Shown here in pieces: positions 18,043-27,389 of a stretch of 64,000 nt of DNA. The stretch is taken from assembly GCF_001431705.1 (NCBI RefSeq), contig NZ_LJWX01000001.1, forward strand, positions 620,001 through 684,000, given 5' to 3'. The position numbers and the translations under genes were made by a program. Position 1 is the stretch's first letter; every line of letters starts with the position of its first letter. Below the pieces are notes generated by a model that did no database searches, was not told where the DNA came from, and was given only the letters and a program-made list of their open reading frames with translations. This stretch comes from Ferrovum sp. JA12 (lineage in GTDB: Bacteria > Pseudomonadota > Gammaproteobacteria > Burkholderiales > Ferrovaceae).

Positions 18043-19064
18043 TGGTCGTGAAATCAGTGTTAACACATCTTTTGGCGGGAAATTCTCTTAACTCCCAACA
18101 GATGACCGACGTCATGGAAGGGATTCTAACTGGCCGCATTTCAGAAATACAAACTGCAGCGGTTTTGAGTTTATTGGCAAAGAAAGGGGAGAGTATTGAG
18201 GAAGTCGTTGCCGCTGCCAAAGTGATGCGAGCGTTATCCCAGCGGGTAGAAGTGAGGATGGATGCCCCAGTGATTGACACCTGTGGCACGGGGGGTGATG
18301 GTTTACATACCTTTAACATTTCTACGGCTTCATCTTTTGTAGTGGCCGCGGCAGGCGCTGCTGTGGCGAAGCACGGCGGACGTTCAGTATCCTCTTTGAG
18401 TGGCAGCGTGGATGTTTTGGAGGCAATGGGGTTGCCAGTCAGTGTTTGGAGTTTAGCGCGTGTACAAGATTTTTTGGAGCGTTATCGCTGGACTTTTATG
18501 TTTGCCCCAAATCATCATACAGCAATGAAGTATACGGCTCATGTGCGTAAAGAATTGGGTATTAGAACCTTGTTTAATATTCTGGGACCCCTGACTAATC
18601 CGGCCAATGCTCCTTTTCAAGTACTGGGGGTGTTTAGTCCTCATTTAACTCGTCTTATGGTGGAAGTGTTAAAAGAGTTAGGAAGTGAGGGGGCTTTAGT
18701 GGTTCACGGTCATGATGGGCTGGATGAAATTTCTTTAGCAGGCCCCACCAGTGTTGCCGAGCTAAAAAATGGGGTAATTCGGTATTATGAGATAACTCCA
18801 GAGCAGTTTGGTTTTACAAGGATGCCTCTCAATCCTCTGCTCGTGAATAACCCCATGGAATCCATGTTTTTTATTGATCAGGTGTTGGATAATTTCCCGG
18901 GGCCTGCCAGAGACATTGTTGCTCTGAATGCGGGAGCTGCAATATATATCACTGGCTTAGTAGAGAGTTTTGAGGCTGGCGTGCAAAAAGCCCTAGATGT
19001 GATTGCCATAGGGGACGCAAAGAAACTGAAGGATCAAATTAAAAAGGCAGCTAATCATGGATGA
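18042..19064 (+). CDS. trpD: Anthranilate phosphoribosyltransferase
   Basis: TrpD transfers the phosphoribosyl group of PRPP to anthranilate in tryptophan synthesis. The 340-residue protein shows the PRPP/Mg binding motif [17 protein letters not shown] (~79-95), [19 protein letters not shown] (~107-125), and the [14 protein letters not shown] segment. It overlaps trpC by eight bases and the OsmC gene by one. No trpE or trpG precedes it, so those genes must be elsewhere. Confidence 0.96.
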   Translation: MVVKSVLTHLLAGNSLNSQQMTDVMEGILTGRISEIQTAAVLSLLAKKGESIEEVVAAAKVMRALSQRVEVRMDAPVIDTCGTGGDGLHTFNISTASSFVVAAAGAAVAKHGGRSVSSLSGSVDVLEAMGLPVSVWSLARVQDFLERYRWTFMFAPNHHTAMKYTAHVRKELGIRTLFNILGPLTNPANAPFQVLGVFSPHLTRLMVEVLKELGSEGALVVHGHDGLDEISLAGPTSVAELKNGVIRYYEITPEQFGFTRMPLNPLLVNNPMESMFFIDQVLDNFPGPARDIVALNAGAAIYITGLVESFEAGVQKALDVIAIGDAKKLKDQIKKAANHG

Positions 19065-19851
19065 TATTTTAAAGAGAATAGTCGAGACTAAGCTTGAGGA
19101 AGTGGCTGCAGCTAAAGAACAAGTATCGTTAGAGGTAATGCGAGAGATGGCTATGTCTTCTGGCTTATGTCGAGATTTTGTGGGGTCAATGGAGCGTAAA
19201 TTAACCACTCAACAGGCCGCCATCATTGCAGAAATTAAACGCGCAAGTCCTAGTAAAGGGGTGCTTCGTCATGACTTTGATCCTGCTGCCATTGCCCAGA
19301 GCTATGAGGAAAATGGAGCAGCCTGTTTGTCTGTATTAACTGATGAGGAGTACTTTCAGGGGAGTATTGAATACCTAAGAGAGGCTCGCTACGCCTCTAC
19401 TTTACCAATTCTAAGAAAAGACTTCATAATAGATGAATATCAAATCTATGAGTCTAAAGCCATTGGGGCTGACGCCATATTACTCATAGTATCCATTCTG
19501 GAAGATGATCTGATGCATACTCTGTGTCAATTAGCGCAAAGCTTGGGTCTTGCCGTTCTTGTGGAGTCCCACGATGAGATTGAGCTAAAGAGAGCCCTGC
19601 GAGTTCCCACACAATTGATGGGTATTAATAATCGCAATCTTAAAACCTTTGAAACCTCATTAAATGTGACGCTAAATTTACAGAAACATATTCCGCAAGA
19701 GCGCATCATAATTACTGAAAGTGGTATTTTAACCCGAGAAGACGTTAATATGATGCGCTCTCAAGGGGTGAATAGCTTTTTGATCGGCGAAGCATTTATG
19801 AAAGCCATAGAGCCTGGGATAGCTTTGAGGCAATTATTCAGACTAAATTGA
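19057..19851 (+). CDS. trpC: Indole-3-glycerol phosphate synthase
   Basis: TrpC closes the indole ring in tryptophan synthesis. The 264-residue TIM-barrel protein has the catalytic segments [13 protein letters not shown] (~54-66), [15 protein letters not shown] (~111-125) and [12 protein letters not shown] (~184-195), and ends with [12 protein letters not shown] and a phosphate-binding FLIGEAFM. It is monofunctional, without a fused TrpF. It overlaps trpD and is followed by the RND operon after 91 bases. Confidence 0.96.
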   Translation: MDDILKRIVETKLEEVAAAKEQVSLEVMREMAMSSGLCRDFVGSMERKLTTQQAAIIAEIKRASPSKGVLRHDFDPAAIAQSYEENGAACLSVLTDEEYFQGSIEYLREARYASTLPILRKDFIIDEYQIYESKAIGADAILLIVSILEDDLMHTLCQLAQSLGLAVLVESHDEIELKRALRVPTQLMGINNRNLKTFETSLNVTLNLQKHIPQERIIITESGILTREDVNMMRSQGVNSFLIGEAFMKAIEPGIALRQLFRLN

Positions 19852-19942
19852 TCCATTTACAATCGGTAACAGAAGTTTTGATTTCTTGTGTCACAATGCA
19901 TCACCTTTTATGATTGTCTATTAGATTTGAGGAGTTTGAGTT

Positions 19943-22900
19943 TTGATAGGGATTGTTAAGCTTGCGCTGAAGAGACCTAACACCTTTATTGTGATGTCTT
20001 TAATCATTACATTATTTGGTGTCATTTCTGCCTTTAAAACACCGGTTGATATCTTTCCTCAAATTAATATCCCCGTCATCAGTGCCGTATGGACATATAG
20101 TGGTATGCCTCCAGAGGACATGGCTGGGCGGATTGTTTACTACTATGAACGCTCCTTAAGCTCCACTGTGAATGATATCGAACATATAGAGTCCCAATCT
20201 TTATTTGGTTACGGGATTGTAAAAATCTTCTTTCAGCCTGATGTGGATATTCGAACTGCTAATGCTCAGGTCACCGCCATCTCTCAAACCGTTTTAAAAC
20301 AAATGCCTCCTGGTATTACCCCTCCGTTGATTTTGAATTATAACGCGGCAACAGTACCTATTTTACAGTTGGCCTTATCGAGTAAAGTTCTCTCTGAGGA
20401 CCGTATCTTTGACTTGGGTCAAAACTTTATTCGCCCACAGCTAGCCACGGTCAGAGGCAGCGCTGTTCCCTCACCCTATGGTGGCAAGGTGAGACAGATC
20501 CAAATTGACTTGGATCCTCAAGCTATGCAATCAAAGGGGATTTCGCCGGATGATGTGTCCACAGCCTTAAAGAACCAGAACTTAATTTTGTCAGCTGGAA
20601 CCGAAAAAATCGGGACCTTTGAGTACAATATTAAGATTAACGATAGCCCTGAAGCGTTTCAAAAGTTAAACGATTTACCTATTAAAAAAATTAATGGCGC
20701 CATTATTTTTATTCGTGATGTGGCTCATGTAAGAGACGGTTTTCCGCCCCAGATCAACGTTGTTAGAAATGATGGTCGGCGCTCTGTATTGATGACGATT
20801 CTTAAAAATGGTGCCACCTCAACCTTGGATATTATTCAAGGAACGAAAGACATTATTCCAAAACTAGAGGAAACTCTACCAAAGAGTTTACATGTTGACT
20901 TAGTTGGAGATCAGTCGATTTTTGTGAAGGCAGCCTTAGCTGGTGTGGTTCGCGAGGGTTTGATCGCCATTGTTCTAACTAGCGTCATGATTCTATTGTT
21001 TCTGGGCAGCTGGCGCTCAACCATTATTATTTCTCTGTCAATCCCGTTGTCCCTATTATCAGCAGTCATTTTGTTATCGATTTCTGGGAATTCTCTGAAT
21101 GTCATGACCTTAGGCGGCTTGGCACTCGCCGTGGGGATGCTGGTAGATAATGCTACTGTAGTCATTGAAAACATTAACTACCATTTGGAGCAGGGTAAGC
21201 AGGTGAGAGTGGCGATTATTGATGCAGCAAAGCAAATTATTCAGCCAGCGTTTGTTTCCACTCTTTGTTTTTGCATTGTGTTTGTGCCTATGTTCTCTCT
21301 CACCGGAGTGCCAAGATATCTTTTTGTACCAATGGCTGAAGCGGTAGTGTTTGGAATGTTGGCTTCTTTTATCTTGTCGCAAACATTTGTACCGATGATG
21401 GCCAATAAATTCTTAAGGGTGCATACAGCTCATCACGCACTCCCTGAGGAAGGTCACGAGGCGGTTCGTGTTAAGCGTTCTCAATTACGTTTAATATTGC
21501 ATTTTTTCTCGACCTTTCAACAGCAATTTGAAAGAAAATTTGCTGCTTTTCGTGAAGGATATCGTTCTTTCTTAATACTGGTGTTAACTAACCCCAAGAA
21601 ATTTACTTGGGGATTTACCGCTTTTGTGTTGATATCTTGTATTGGTTTATATCCCATGCTAGGACGTAATTTTTTCCCTACTGTGGATTCTGGGGATATG
21701 AAAATTCATGTCCGTGCTCAAGTGGGCACGCGTATTGAAGAAACAGCCAAATTGTTTAACCTAATAGAAGATGATATCAGGCGACATATTCCTAGTGATC
21801 AGTTAGATACTATTGTAGATAATATTGGTCTATCGGTGAGTGGTATTAATACTTCTTATAGTAATACTGGGACGATAGGTCCTCAAGATGGGGACATTCT
21901 CATTCACTTAAATGAAAATCATACGTCTACTAGTGCCTATGTCAAGCATCTGCGTGAGTTTCTGCCGCGCGATTTTCCTGGAGTTAGTTTTGCCTTTCTA
22001 CCCGCCGACATTACTAGTCAAATTTTGAATTTTGGCGCGCCGGCACCTATTGATATACAAGTGAATGGCCCCAATAAGTTTGAGAATTTGGCTTTTATTA
22101 AAAAAATCGAGAAACAAACCAGGGAGGTTCCTGGTATCGCTGACGTTCGTCTGCAGCAAGCCACCAATTATCCGCAGTTTAATATCGACATCGATCGCGT
22201 TCAGGCCAATAACTTTGGCTTGACGGAAGCGGATGTGACCAATAGCCTAGTGGCAACGTTGGCGGGAACGAGTCAGGTGGCTCCTACTTTCTGGTTAAAT
22301 CCAAGTAATGGAGTGTCCTATCCTATTGTTATTCAAATGCCGCAGTATCGTATTAATTCTTTGGCTGACTTAGAAAATATTCCTATTACAGCTCCTAACT
22401 CTAAAGGTTTGCAAGTTTTAGGAGGGCTAGGGTCCATAACTCGTACCCAGTCAGACTCCGTGATTTCTCACTACAACATTAAGCCAGCCTTTGATATTTA
22501 TGCGTCAACGCAAGGGCGCGATTTGGGGAGTGTCGCTAAGGATATCCAAACTATTATTGATCAAAATAAGAAAGATTTGCCAAGGGGTGCTAGTGTGATA
22601 CTCCGTGGTCAGGTACCTATTATGGAAAACTCTTATATGGGGTTAAGCTTAGGATTGATTGCTTCTATTGTCCTAATTTACTTCTTGATTGTGATTAATT
22701 TTGAATCTTGGCTTGATCCTTTTGTGATTATTACAGCGTTACCTGCAGCCTTAGCCGGTATCGTATGGATACTATTTACCACTTACACTACTTTGTCGGT
22801 TCCTGCATTAACTGGAGCAATTATGTGCATGGGGGTGGCCACAGCTAACAGTATTTTAGTGGTGAGTTTTGCCCGTGAACGTTTGCAAGAACTCAAGCAT

Positions 22901-23176
22901 CCTGTTCAAGCAGCATTAGAGGCTGGGGTAACTCGTTTTCGTCCTGTGTTAATGACGGCAGCAGCTATGGTAATTGGTATGATTCCCATGGCTCTCGGTT
23001 TAGGGGATGGCGGTGAGCAAAATGCGCCTTTAGGGCGAGCTGTCATTGGTGGTTTGTTATTTGCCACCTTTGCCACCTTATTGTTTGTACCGGCTGTGTT
23101 TAGTTTGGTACATCGTAATGATCGATTTGATGAAGTTGAACAAACATGGGACGACGAGTCACATGATCCCGTGTAA
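19943..23176 (+). CDS. RND efflux pump permease, operon copy
   Basis: This 1077-residue proton-driven inner-membrane pump starts at TTG, supported by GAGGAG eight bases upstream and by alignment with the start of its paralog at 12164-15403. The RND plan is complete. In helix 4 the usual Asp pair reads GMLVDNATVVIEN: the second acidic residue is Asn (codon AAT), while the orphan paralog has Asp (GAT). It is followed by an adaptor gene and an outer-membrane factor gene, giving a complete tripartite efflux system. Substrate is unknown. It shares identical DNA tracts of 458 and 80 bp with the orphan copy. Confidence 0.93.
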   Translation: MIGIVKLALKRPNTFIVMSLIITLFGVISAFKTPVDIFPQINIPVISAVWTYSGMPPEDMAGRIVYYYERSLSSTVNDIEHIESQSLFGYGIVKIFFQPDVDIRTANAQVTAISQTVLKQMPPGITPPLILNYNAATVPILQLALSSKVLSEDRIFDLGQNFIRPQLATVRGSAVPSPYGGKVRQIQIDLDPQAMQSKGISPDDVSTALKNQNLILSAGTEKIGTFEYNIKINDSPEAFQKLNDLPIKKINGAIIFIRDVAHVRDGFPPQINVVRNDGRRSVLMTILKNGATSTLDIIQGTKDIIPKLEETLPKSLHVDLVGDQSIFVKAALAGVVREGLIAIVLTSVMILLFLGSWRSTIIISLSIPLSLLSAVILLSISGNSLNVMTLGGLALAVGMLVDNATVVIENINYHLEQGKQVRVAIIDAAKQIIQPAFVSTLCFCIVFVPMFSLTGVPRYLFVPMAEAVVFGMLASFILSQTFVPMMANKFLRVHTAHHALPEEGHEAVRVKRSQLRLILHFFSTFQQQFERKFAAFREGYRSFLILVLTNPKKFTWGFTAFVLISCIGLYPMLGRNFFPTVDSGDMKIHVRAQVGTRIEETAKLFNLIEDDIRRHIPSDQLDTIVDNIGLSVSGINTSYSNTGTIGPQDGDILIHLNENHTSTSAYVKHLREFLPRDFPGVSFAFLPADITSQILNFGAPAPIDIQVNGPNKFENLAFIKKIEKQTREVPGIADVRLQQATNYPQFNIDIDRVQANNFGLTEADVTNSLVATLAGTSQVAPTFWLNPSNGVSYPIVIQMPQYRINSLADLENIPITAPNSKGLQVLGGLGSITRTQSDSVISHYNIKPAFDIYASTQGRDLGSVAKDIQTIIDQNKKDLPRGASVILRGQVPIMENSYMGLSLGLIASIVLIYFLIVINFESWLDPFVIITALPAALAGIVWILFTTYTTLSVPALTGAIMCMGVATANSILVVSFARERLQELKHPVQAALEAGVTRFRPVLMTAAAMVIGMIPMALGLGDGGEQNAPLGRAVIGGLLFATFATLLFVPAVFSLVHRNDRFDEVEQTWDDESHDPV
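20078..20535 (+). repeat. 458-bp perfect inverted repeat, operon RND copy
   Basis: This is the partner of 14811-15268. It lies within the first periplasmic loop of the pump. Codons on both sides differ between the two genes, so the identity is not explained by protein constraint alone. Confidence 0.93.
20771..20850 (+). repeat. 80-bp identical tract, operon RND copy
   Basis: This is the partner of 14496-14575, separated from the 458-bp tract by diverged sequence. Confidence 0.8.
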
Positions 23177-23204
23177 GTTAGCATCGTTTTAAAGGAGTGT
23201 TGGA

Positions 23205-24383
23205 ATGCATCACGATTCGGAAGAAGTACATTTTGAAGTTAAGAGTGTTCCGAACCTAAAGCGTAAATTAATCATTGCCGTTGCAGTGATTTTACTGATT
23301 GCGCTGTGGGGCGGAATTAAGCGTTATATTGACTACAAAAAACAGGCCACTTGGAGCGCCGAGCAGGCAATTGAGTCGGTGGCTATTATTCACCCTCATG
23401 TGGGGGGTAACGGTAATACTCTGGTGTTGCCTGGAACCTTGCAGCCTTTTATTGACGCACCGATTTTAGCTCGTGTAGATGGGTATTTGAAGATTTGGTA
23501 TCACGATATAGGCGCTAAAGTAAAAAAAGGTGAATTACTGGCTGTTATTGATACGCCAGAATTGGATCAACAATTAAGTCAAGCTCAGGCTAATTTGGTG
23601 AGAAGGCAGGCCGATGAGAATTTAGCTTTTGTTACCATGAAACGGTGGAAAGCCCTGTTAGCTAAAGACTCTGTATCAAAACAAGAAACTGATGTCCATA
23701 TTGCTGATTATGAAGCACGTAAAGCAGATGTCTTGGCAGCCAGAGCGGATGTGGCAAGAATAGAAGCCTTTGAGAGTTTTAAACGCGTTATTGCCCCTTT
23801 TGATGGCATTATTACTGCTAGAAAAACCGATGTTGGGTTTTTGATCAGCGCTGGTAAAGGAACAGAGTTATTTAATGTGTCAAGTGTTGACCCACTGCGC
23901 CTTTATGTACCCGTTCCTCAAATATACAGTGATCGAATTAAAAATGGTCTGACTGCGACGCTTACGGTGCCTGAGTTTCCTAACCGTACTTTTACCGCTA
24001 AGGTGGAAACTACTTCCGGAGGAATCAGTAACGTCAGTGGTACGATGCTGGTGGAGTTGTTAGTTGAAAATAAAGATGAAACATTAAAACCTGGAGAGTA
24101 TTCGCAGGTTAAGTTTGATTTGCCAGAAAATAGTAGCGCCGTAAGAGTTCCTTCAAGTTGTTTGATTTTTAGAGCAGGAGGGTTGAAGGTGGCGGTATTA
24201 GGTACAGATAATCATATCACCTTAAAACCCATTGTGGTTGGAAGAGATTATGGTAGTGAAGTGGAAGTGATCAAAGGCTTAAGTGTTAATGATCAAGTGG
24301 TGGACAGTCCCTCTGACTCTATTGAAACCGGGGACTTGGTAAAACCTCAAGTCTCTACTACTCAACAGCCGGGTGGGAACTAA
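23205..24383 (+). CDS. RND periplasmic adaptor (membrane fusion protein)
   Basis: The adaptor bridges the RND pump and the outer-membrane channel. The 392-residue protein has a membrane anchor near residues 20-38 (LIIAVAVILLIALWGGI), a lipoyl/barrel-sandwich half (GYLKIWYHDIGAKVKKGELLAVIDTPELDQQL), an alpha-hairpin (~125-175), and the second lipoyl half (IAPFDGIITARKTDVG, ~188-203). AAAGGAG lies before the ATG, 28 bases after the pump gene. It is an HlyD/AcrA-type protein without a lipobox. Confidence 0.92.
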   Translation: MHHDSEEVHFEVKSVPNLKRKLIIAVAVILLIALWGGIKRYIDYKKQATWSAEQAIESVAIIHPHVGGNGNTLVLPGTLQPFIDAPILARVDGYLKIWYHDIGAKVKKGELLAVIDTPELDQQLSQAQANLVRRQADENLAFVTMKRWKALLAKDSVSKQETDVHIADYEARKADVLAARADVARIEAFESFKRVIAPFDGIITARKTDVGFLISAGKGTELFNVSSVDPLRLYVPVPQIYSDRIKNGLTATLTVPEFPNRTFTAKVETTSGGISNVSGTMLVELLVENKDETLKPGEYSQVKFDLPENSSAVRVPSSCLIFRAGGLKVAVLGTDNHITLKPIVVGRDYGSEVEVIKGLSVNDQVVDSPSDSIETGDLVKPQVSTTQQPGGN

Positions 24384-24385
24384 TC

Positions 24386-25789
24386 ATGAAACGGTGGTAT
24401 TCAGCATTTGTTGTTTTACCTCTGGTTCTTAACGGCTGTTCACTGGCGCCAGATTATAAGCGTCCTGAGGCTGAGATAGCTCCTCATTTTAAAGAGGATG
24501 GTGTTTGGCGCACAGCAGCCCCCATGGACGATAAAGCCAAAGGGGATTGGTGGCACTACTTTAATGACTCAACGCTAACCCATCTAGAGGCTAAGATAGA
24601 TACAGCCAATTTGCAATTGGGTATTGCTCTTGCAAGACATGATCAAGCGCTCGCTATCGCTAATGAGAATAACGCTCAACTGTATCCCGAGATCGATGCA
24701 ACCGGTAACTATTTAACTAATAGACAGTCCTTAAACAGACCTCTAAGAAGCTCCAGCTTAAACTATAGTGTTTATGGCAATACGGCAATTGGTGCAGGGA
24801 TTAATTACGAGCTTGATTTTTGGGGTAGGTTGCGTAATCAGGCCAAATCCTCGGCGTTACTGGAAGAGGCTAGCCGAGCTGACATAGAAACTGTTCGTTT
24901 GAGCCAACAAGCCCTATTGGCTTCAATTTATTTTCAGTTAAGAGGTTATGACACACAAATAGCTATATTCGATGACTCTATCAAAGCCTACGAGAGAGAG
25001 TTTGTAATTATTAAAAATCGTCATGACGAGGGAGTCGTGTCAGGCTTGGACGTGGCTCGAGCTGAGAGTTTATTGGATCAAGTTAAGGGACAATTGCAGG
25101 GTTTGTTAGCGCAGAGAGCCATTTACGAGCATGCGATAGCAGTTTTGGTGGGTGAAAATCCTAGTACCTTTAGGATAGAACCAGTCACTAGTTTCTCTGA
25201 AACCTATCCTAACTTGCCAACTATTCTTCCCTCTCAAGTACTACAACGTCGACCGGACATTGCCGCCGCTGAGCGTCGAGTGGCATCAGCCAACGCAGAA
25301 ATTGGGGTGGCAAAGGCGGCATTTTTCCCAACGATTAATTTATTTGCCTTTGGGGGCTACCAAAACAGTGGCTATGGTAACTTGTTATCAGTGCCTAATA
25401 GTACTTGGGCGTTGGGTCCGCTGGCCTTTTTACCAATAATTGATGAAGGTAGAAGACAGAGTTTGGTGGATTTGGCTAATGCACAAAATAAAGAGTTAAT
25501 CGTTACCTATCGTCAAACAGTATTAACAGCATTTAAAGAAGTAGAGGACAGTATGGCCTCTTTAAATCATCTACAAACTGAACTCACAGAACAATCAAAG
25601 GCTACTATCGCTGCAAAAACCACTTATGATTTGGCGGTAAACCGCTACCTTGAGGGGGCCAGTAGTTATTTAGAAGTGATTGATGCTGAGAATACCAAGC
25701 TTCAAACTCAGATTGCTGAAACTAAAGTGAGGTCAGCGCAAATGATTGCCGTTGTCAGCTTTGTAAAAGCCATTGGCGGTGATTGGTAA
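24386..25789 (+). CDS. Outer-membrane efflux channel lipoprotein (NodT/OprM type)
   Basis: This TolC-like outer-membrane factor completes the tripartite pump. It has a lipoprotein signal ending in the lipobox LNGC (Cys at about residue 18), followed by SLAPDYKRP as in OprM/NodT proteins. Two OEP repeats follow, with the typical LLASIYFQLRGYDTQI segment and the conserved LQRRPDIAAAERRVASANA and ASSYLEVIDAEN segments. The 467-residue length is normal. It starts two bases after the adaptor stop. Confidence 0.93.
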   Translation: MKRWYSAFVVLPLVLNGCSLAPDYKRPEAEIAPHFKEDGVWRTAAPMDDKAKGDWWHYFNDSTLTHLEAKIDTANLQLGIALARHDQALAIANENNAQLYPEIDATGNYLTNRQSLNRPLRSSSLNYSVYGNTAIGAGINYELDFWGRLRNQAKSSALLEEASRADIETVRLSQQALLASIYFQLRGYDTQIAIFDDSIKAYEREFVIIKNRHDEGVVSGLDVARAESLLDQVKGQLQGLLAQRAIYEHAIAVLVGENPSTFRIEPVTSFSETYPNLPTILPSQVLQRRPDIAAAERRVASANAEIGVAKAAFFPTINLFAFGGYQNSGYGNLLSVPNSTWALGPLAFLPIIDEGRRQSLVDLANAQNKELIVTYRQTVLTAFKEVEDSMASLNHLQTELTEQSKATIAAKTTYDLAVNRYLEGASSYLEVIDAENTKLQTQIAETKVRSAQMIAVVSFVKAIGGDW

Positions 25790-25890
25790 TATTCAAATGT
25801 TGTTTATACGCAACACGCTTGTTGTTAATTTACAAATTACACTTCCAAACATGGATGAACTCACCTAATTCAAGTTATAGTTCACTCATG

Positions 25891-25914
25891 AAAGCCTAGT
25901 TATCTAGGCTTTTA
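25891..25914 (+). terminator. Terminator after the RND operon
   Basis: The stem AAAGCCTAG-TTAT-CTAGGCTTTT lies 100 bases after the outer-membrane factor gene. It has only a short T tail and separates the efflux operon from the porin promoter region. Confidence 0.65.
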
Positions 25915-25964
25915 CATATTTTGTAAATCTTTTGTATGAAGTTTTACATAGTTCATTTTTAATA

Positions 25965-26007
25965 GATGGAGTTTACACATGAAAAAATCGCTACTCGCTT
26001 TAGCAGC
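25965..26007 (+). repeat. 43-bp inverted repeat at porin starts, left copy
   Basis: It starts with GATGGAGTTTACAC (14 non-coding bases with the GGAG ribosome-binding site) and continues through the first 29 bases of the porin gene. It is identical, in inverted orientation, to 30961-31003. Identity stops abruptly on both sides. Confidence 0.92.
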
Positions 26008-27295
26008 ATTAGCTTCAGTCGCCAGCGTAGCTCACGCACAAGACGGCATTCAGTTGTATGGTGTTTTAGATATGGGCGTTGCTCAGGCCACCAATAACCA
26101 AGACATCTCCAAAAATGGATTTGTAACCGGACTGACTCCAACAAGCGCGCCTTACTTAGGTAAATCGCCTGTAACTGGAACAGTTGATGGGCTTATTAAT
26201 GGTGGTCAATCAGCTACTCGTTGGGGTATTAAAGGTTCTGAAGACTTAGGTTCTGGTCGTAAAGCTTTCTTTGTATTAGAGTCAGGTTTCAACCTAGCTA
26301 ATGGTCAATTAGCTACCTCAGGTTTGGCTGGTAGCTCAAATGTCTTTTCAAATGCTGATACAAGTTTGAATGGTCAATTATTTGGTCGTCAAGCTTATTT
26401 AGGTTTATCTGACAACCAATTAGGTCAATTGGAAATTGGTCGTGTATATAATGTGTTTGCTGATGTGATTTCAGGTGGATACGATCCTGTTAATTTCCAA
26501 GAATTTTCACCAATTAACTTCTCTGGTTTCTATGGTGGTGGTGGACAAACAGATAACTTCCGTGTTGACAACTCATTGAAGTATGAAAAAACCTTCGGTA
26601 ATTACAAAGTTAAATACTTACATTCTTTTGGTGGTATCTCTAACAGCTACAATGCTGGAAGCTCAGATCAAGCAAGCGTAGGTTATGAAAATAGCCGTTT
26701 TGGTGTTCAAGCTGGTTACCAATATACTCATGACGTAACAGGTATTTCTTTCCCTGGTTCGTTAACTTCTTATACTCCTTCTACCGGCTATGCAGCTCCA
26801 ACAAATGGTATTCCTGTACCAAATGGTGTGAACGTAACCTATAACGATCTTAGAGCAGCTTTGTTGGCTGGAAGATATAATGTTAATCAAAGACTTTCTT
26901 TGAAAGGTGGTATCGAATATATTACTTATACTCCTGCGAGCAACTATGCAGCTGATGCTACTCTTACAAACGTATATTCTTATACTATCGTTGGTCAACA
27001 AAACGGTATTAACAAAGACTTCCATGTGTTCTTTGCTGGTGGTACCTATGATTTGACACCAAAACAAAAAATCTCCGCAGGTTATTACTGGATTACAGTA
27101 CGTGCTGATGGTGGAAGCGGATATGATAAATATGCTTCTGTTGCCTATGAGTATTATTTGTCAAAACGAACCAACTTCTATGCTGCCGTGATGAACGACA
27201 CCAAGTCAGGAGTTGCTGCAGTTGGATATCCAACCGTCTCAGCCTACCCATCAGTATTTAATACTTATGGAGTGGGTGTTCGCCACTTGTTCTAA
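25979..27295 (+). CDS. Gram-negative porin, first copy
   Basis: This is an outer-membrane general porin of the betaproteobacterial (Gram-neg_porin) family. The 438-residue precursor has a signal peptide MKKSLLALAALASVASVAHA, then mature DGIQLYGVLDMG. Family motifs include RWGIKGSEDLGSGRKAFF, the LFGRQAYLGLSD strand and the terminal beta-signal ending in Phe (GVGVRHLF). Its start codon region is identical to that of the porin at 29721-30989, which faces it. Each probably forms a trimeric channel; ion preference cannot be read. A terminator follows. Confidence 0.95.
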   Translation: MKKSLLALAALASVASVAHAQDGIQLYGVLDMGVAQATNNQDISKNGFVTGLTPTSAPYLGKSPVTGTVDGLINGGQSATRWGIKGSEDLGSGRKAFFVLESGFNLANGQLATSGLAGSSNVFSNADTSLNGQLFGRQAYLGLSDNQLGQLEIGRVYNVFADVISGGYDPVNFQEFSPINFSGFYGGGGQTDNFRVDNSLKYEKTFGNYKVKYLHSFGGISNSYNAGSSDQASVGYENSRFGVQAGYQYTHDVTGISFPGSLTSYTPSTGYAAPTNGIPVPNGVNVTYNDLRAALLAGRYNVNQRLSLKGGIEYITYTPASNYAADATLTNVYSYTIVGQQNGINKDFHVFFAGGTYDLTPKQKISAGYYWITVRADGGSGYDKYASVAYEYYLSKRTNFYAAVMNDTKSGVAAVGYPTVSAYPSVFNTYGVGVRHLF

Positions 27296-27331
27296 TTTTT
27301 GTTTTTAAAAAACTAAATTAATGACGTCAAT

Positions 27332-27361
27332 AAACCCCTTACATGTTTACGTAAGGGGTTT
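27332..27361 (+). terminator. Hairpin terminator after the first porin
   Basis: AAACCCCTTAC and GTAAGGGGTTT form a strong stem with a seven- to eight-base loop, followed by only a short T-rich tail. It lies 37 bases after the porin stop. Confidence 0.65.
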
Positions 27362-27389
27362 ACTTGAAAAATATAATGGCGGTTAAGTT

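Noticed and set aside
18042-18060. trp attenuator or leader peptide before trpD
   Set aside because: trpD starts inside the stop of the OsmC gene, so there is no leader region.
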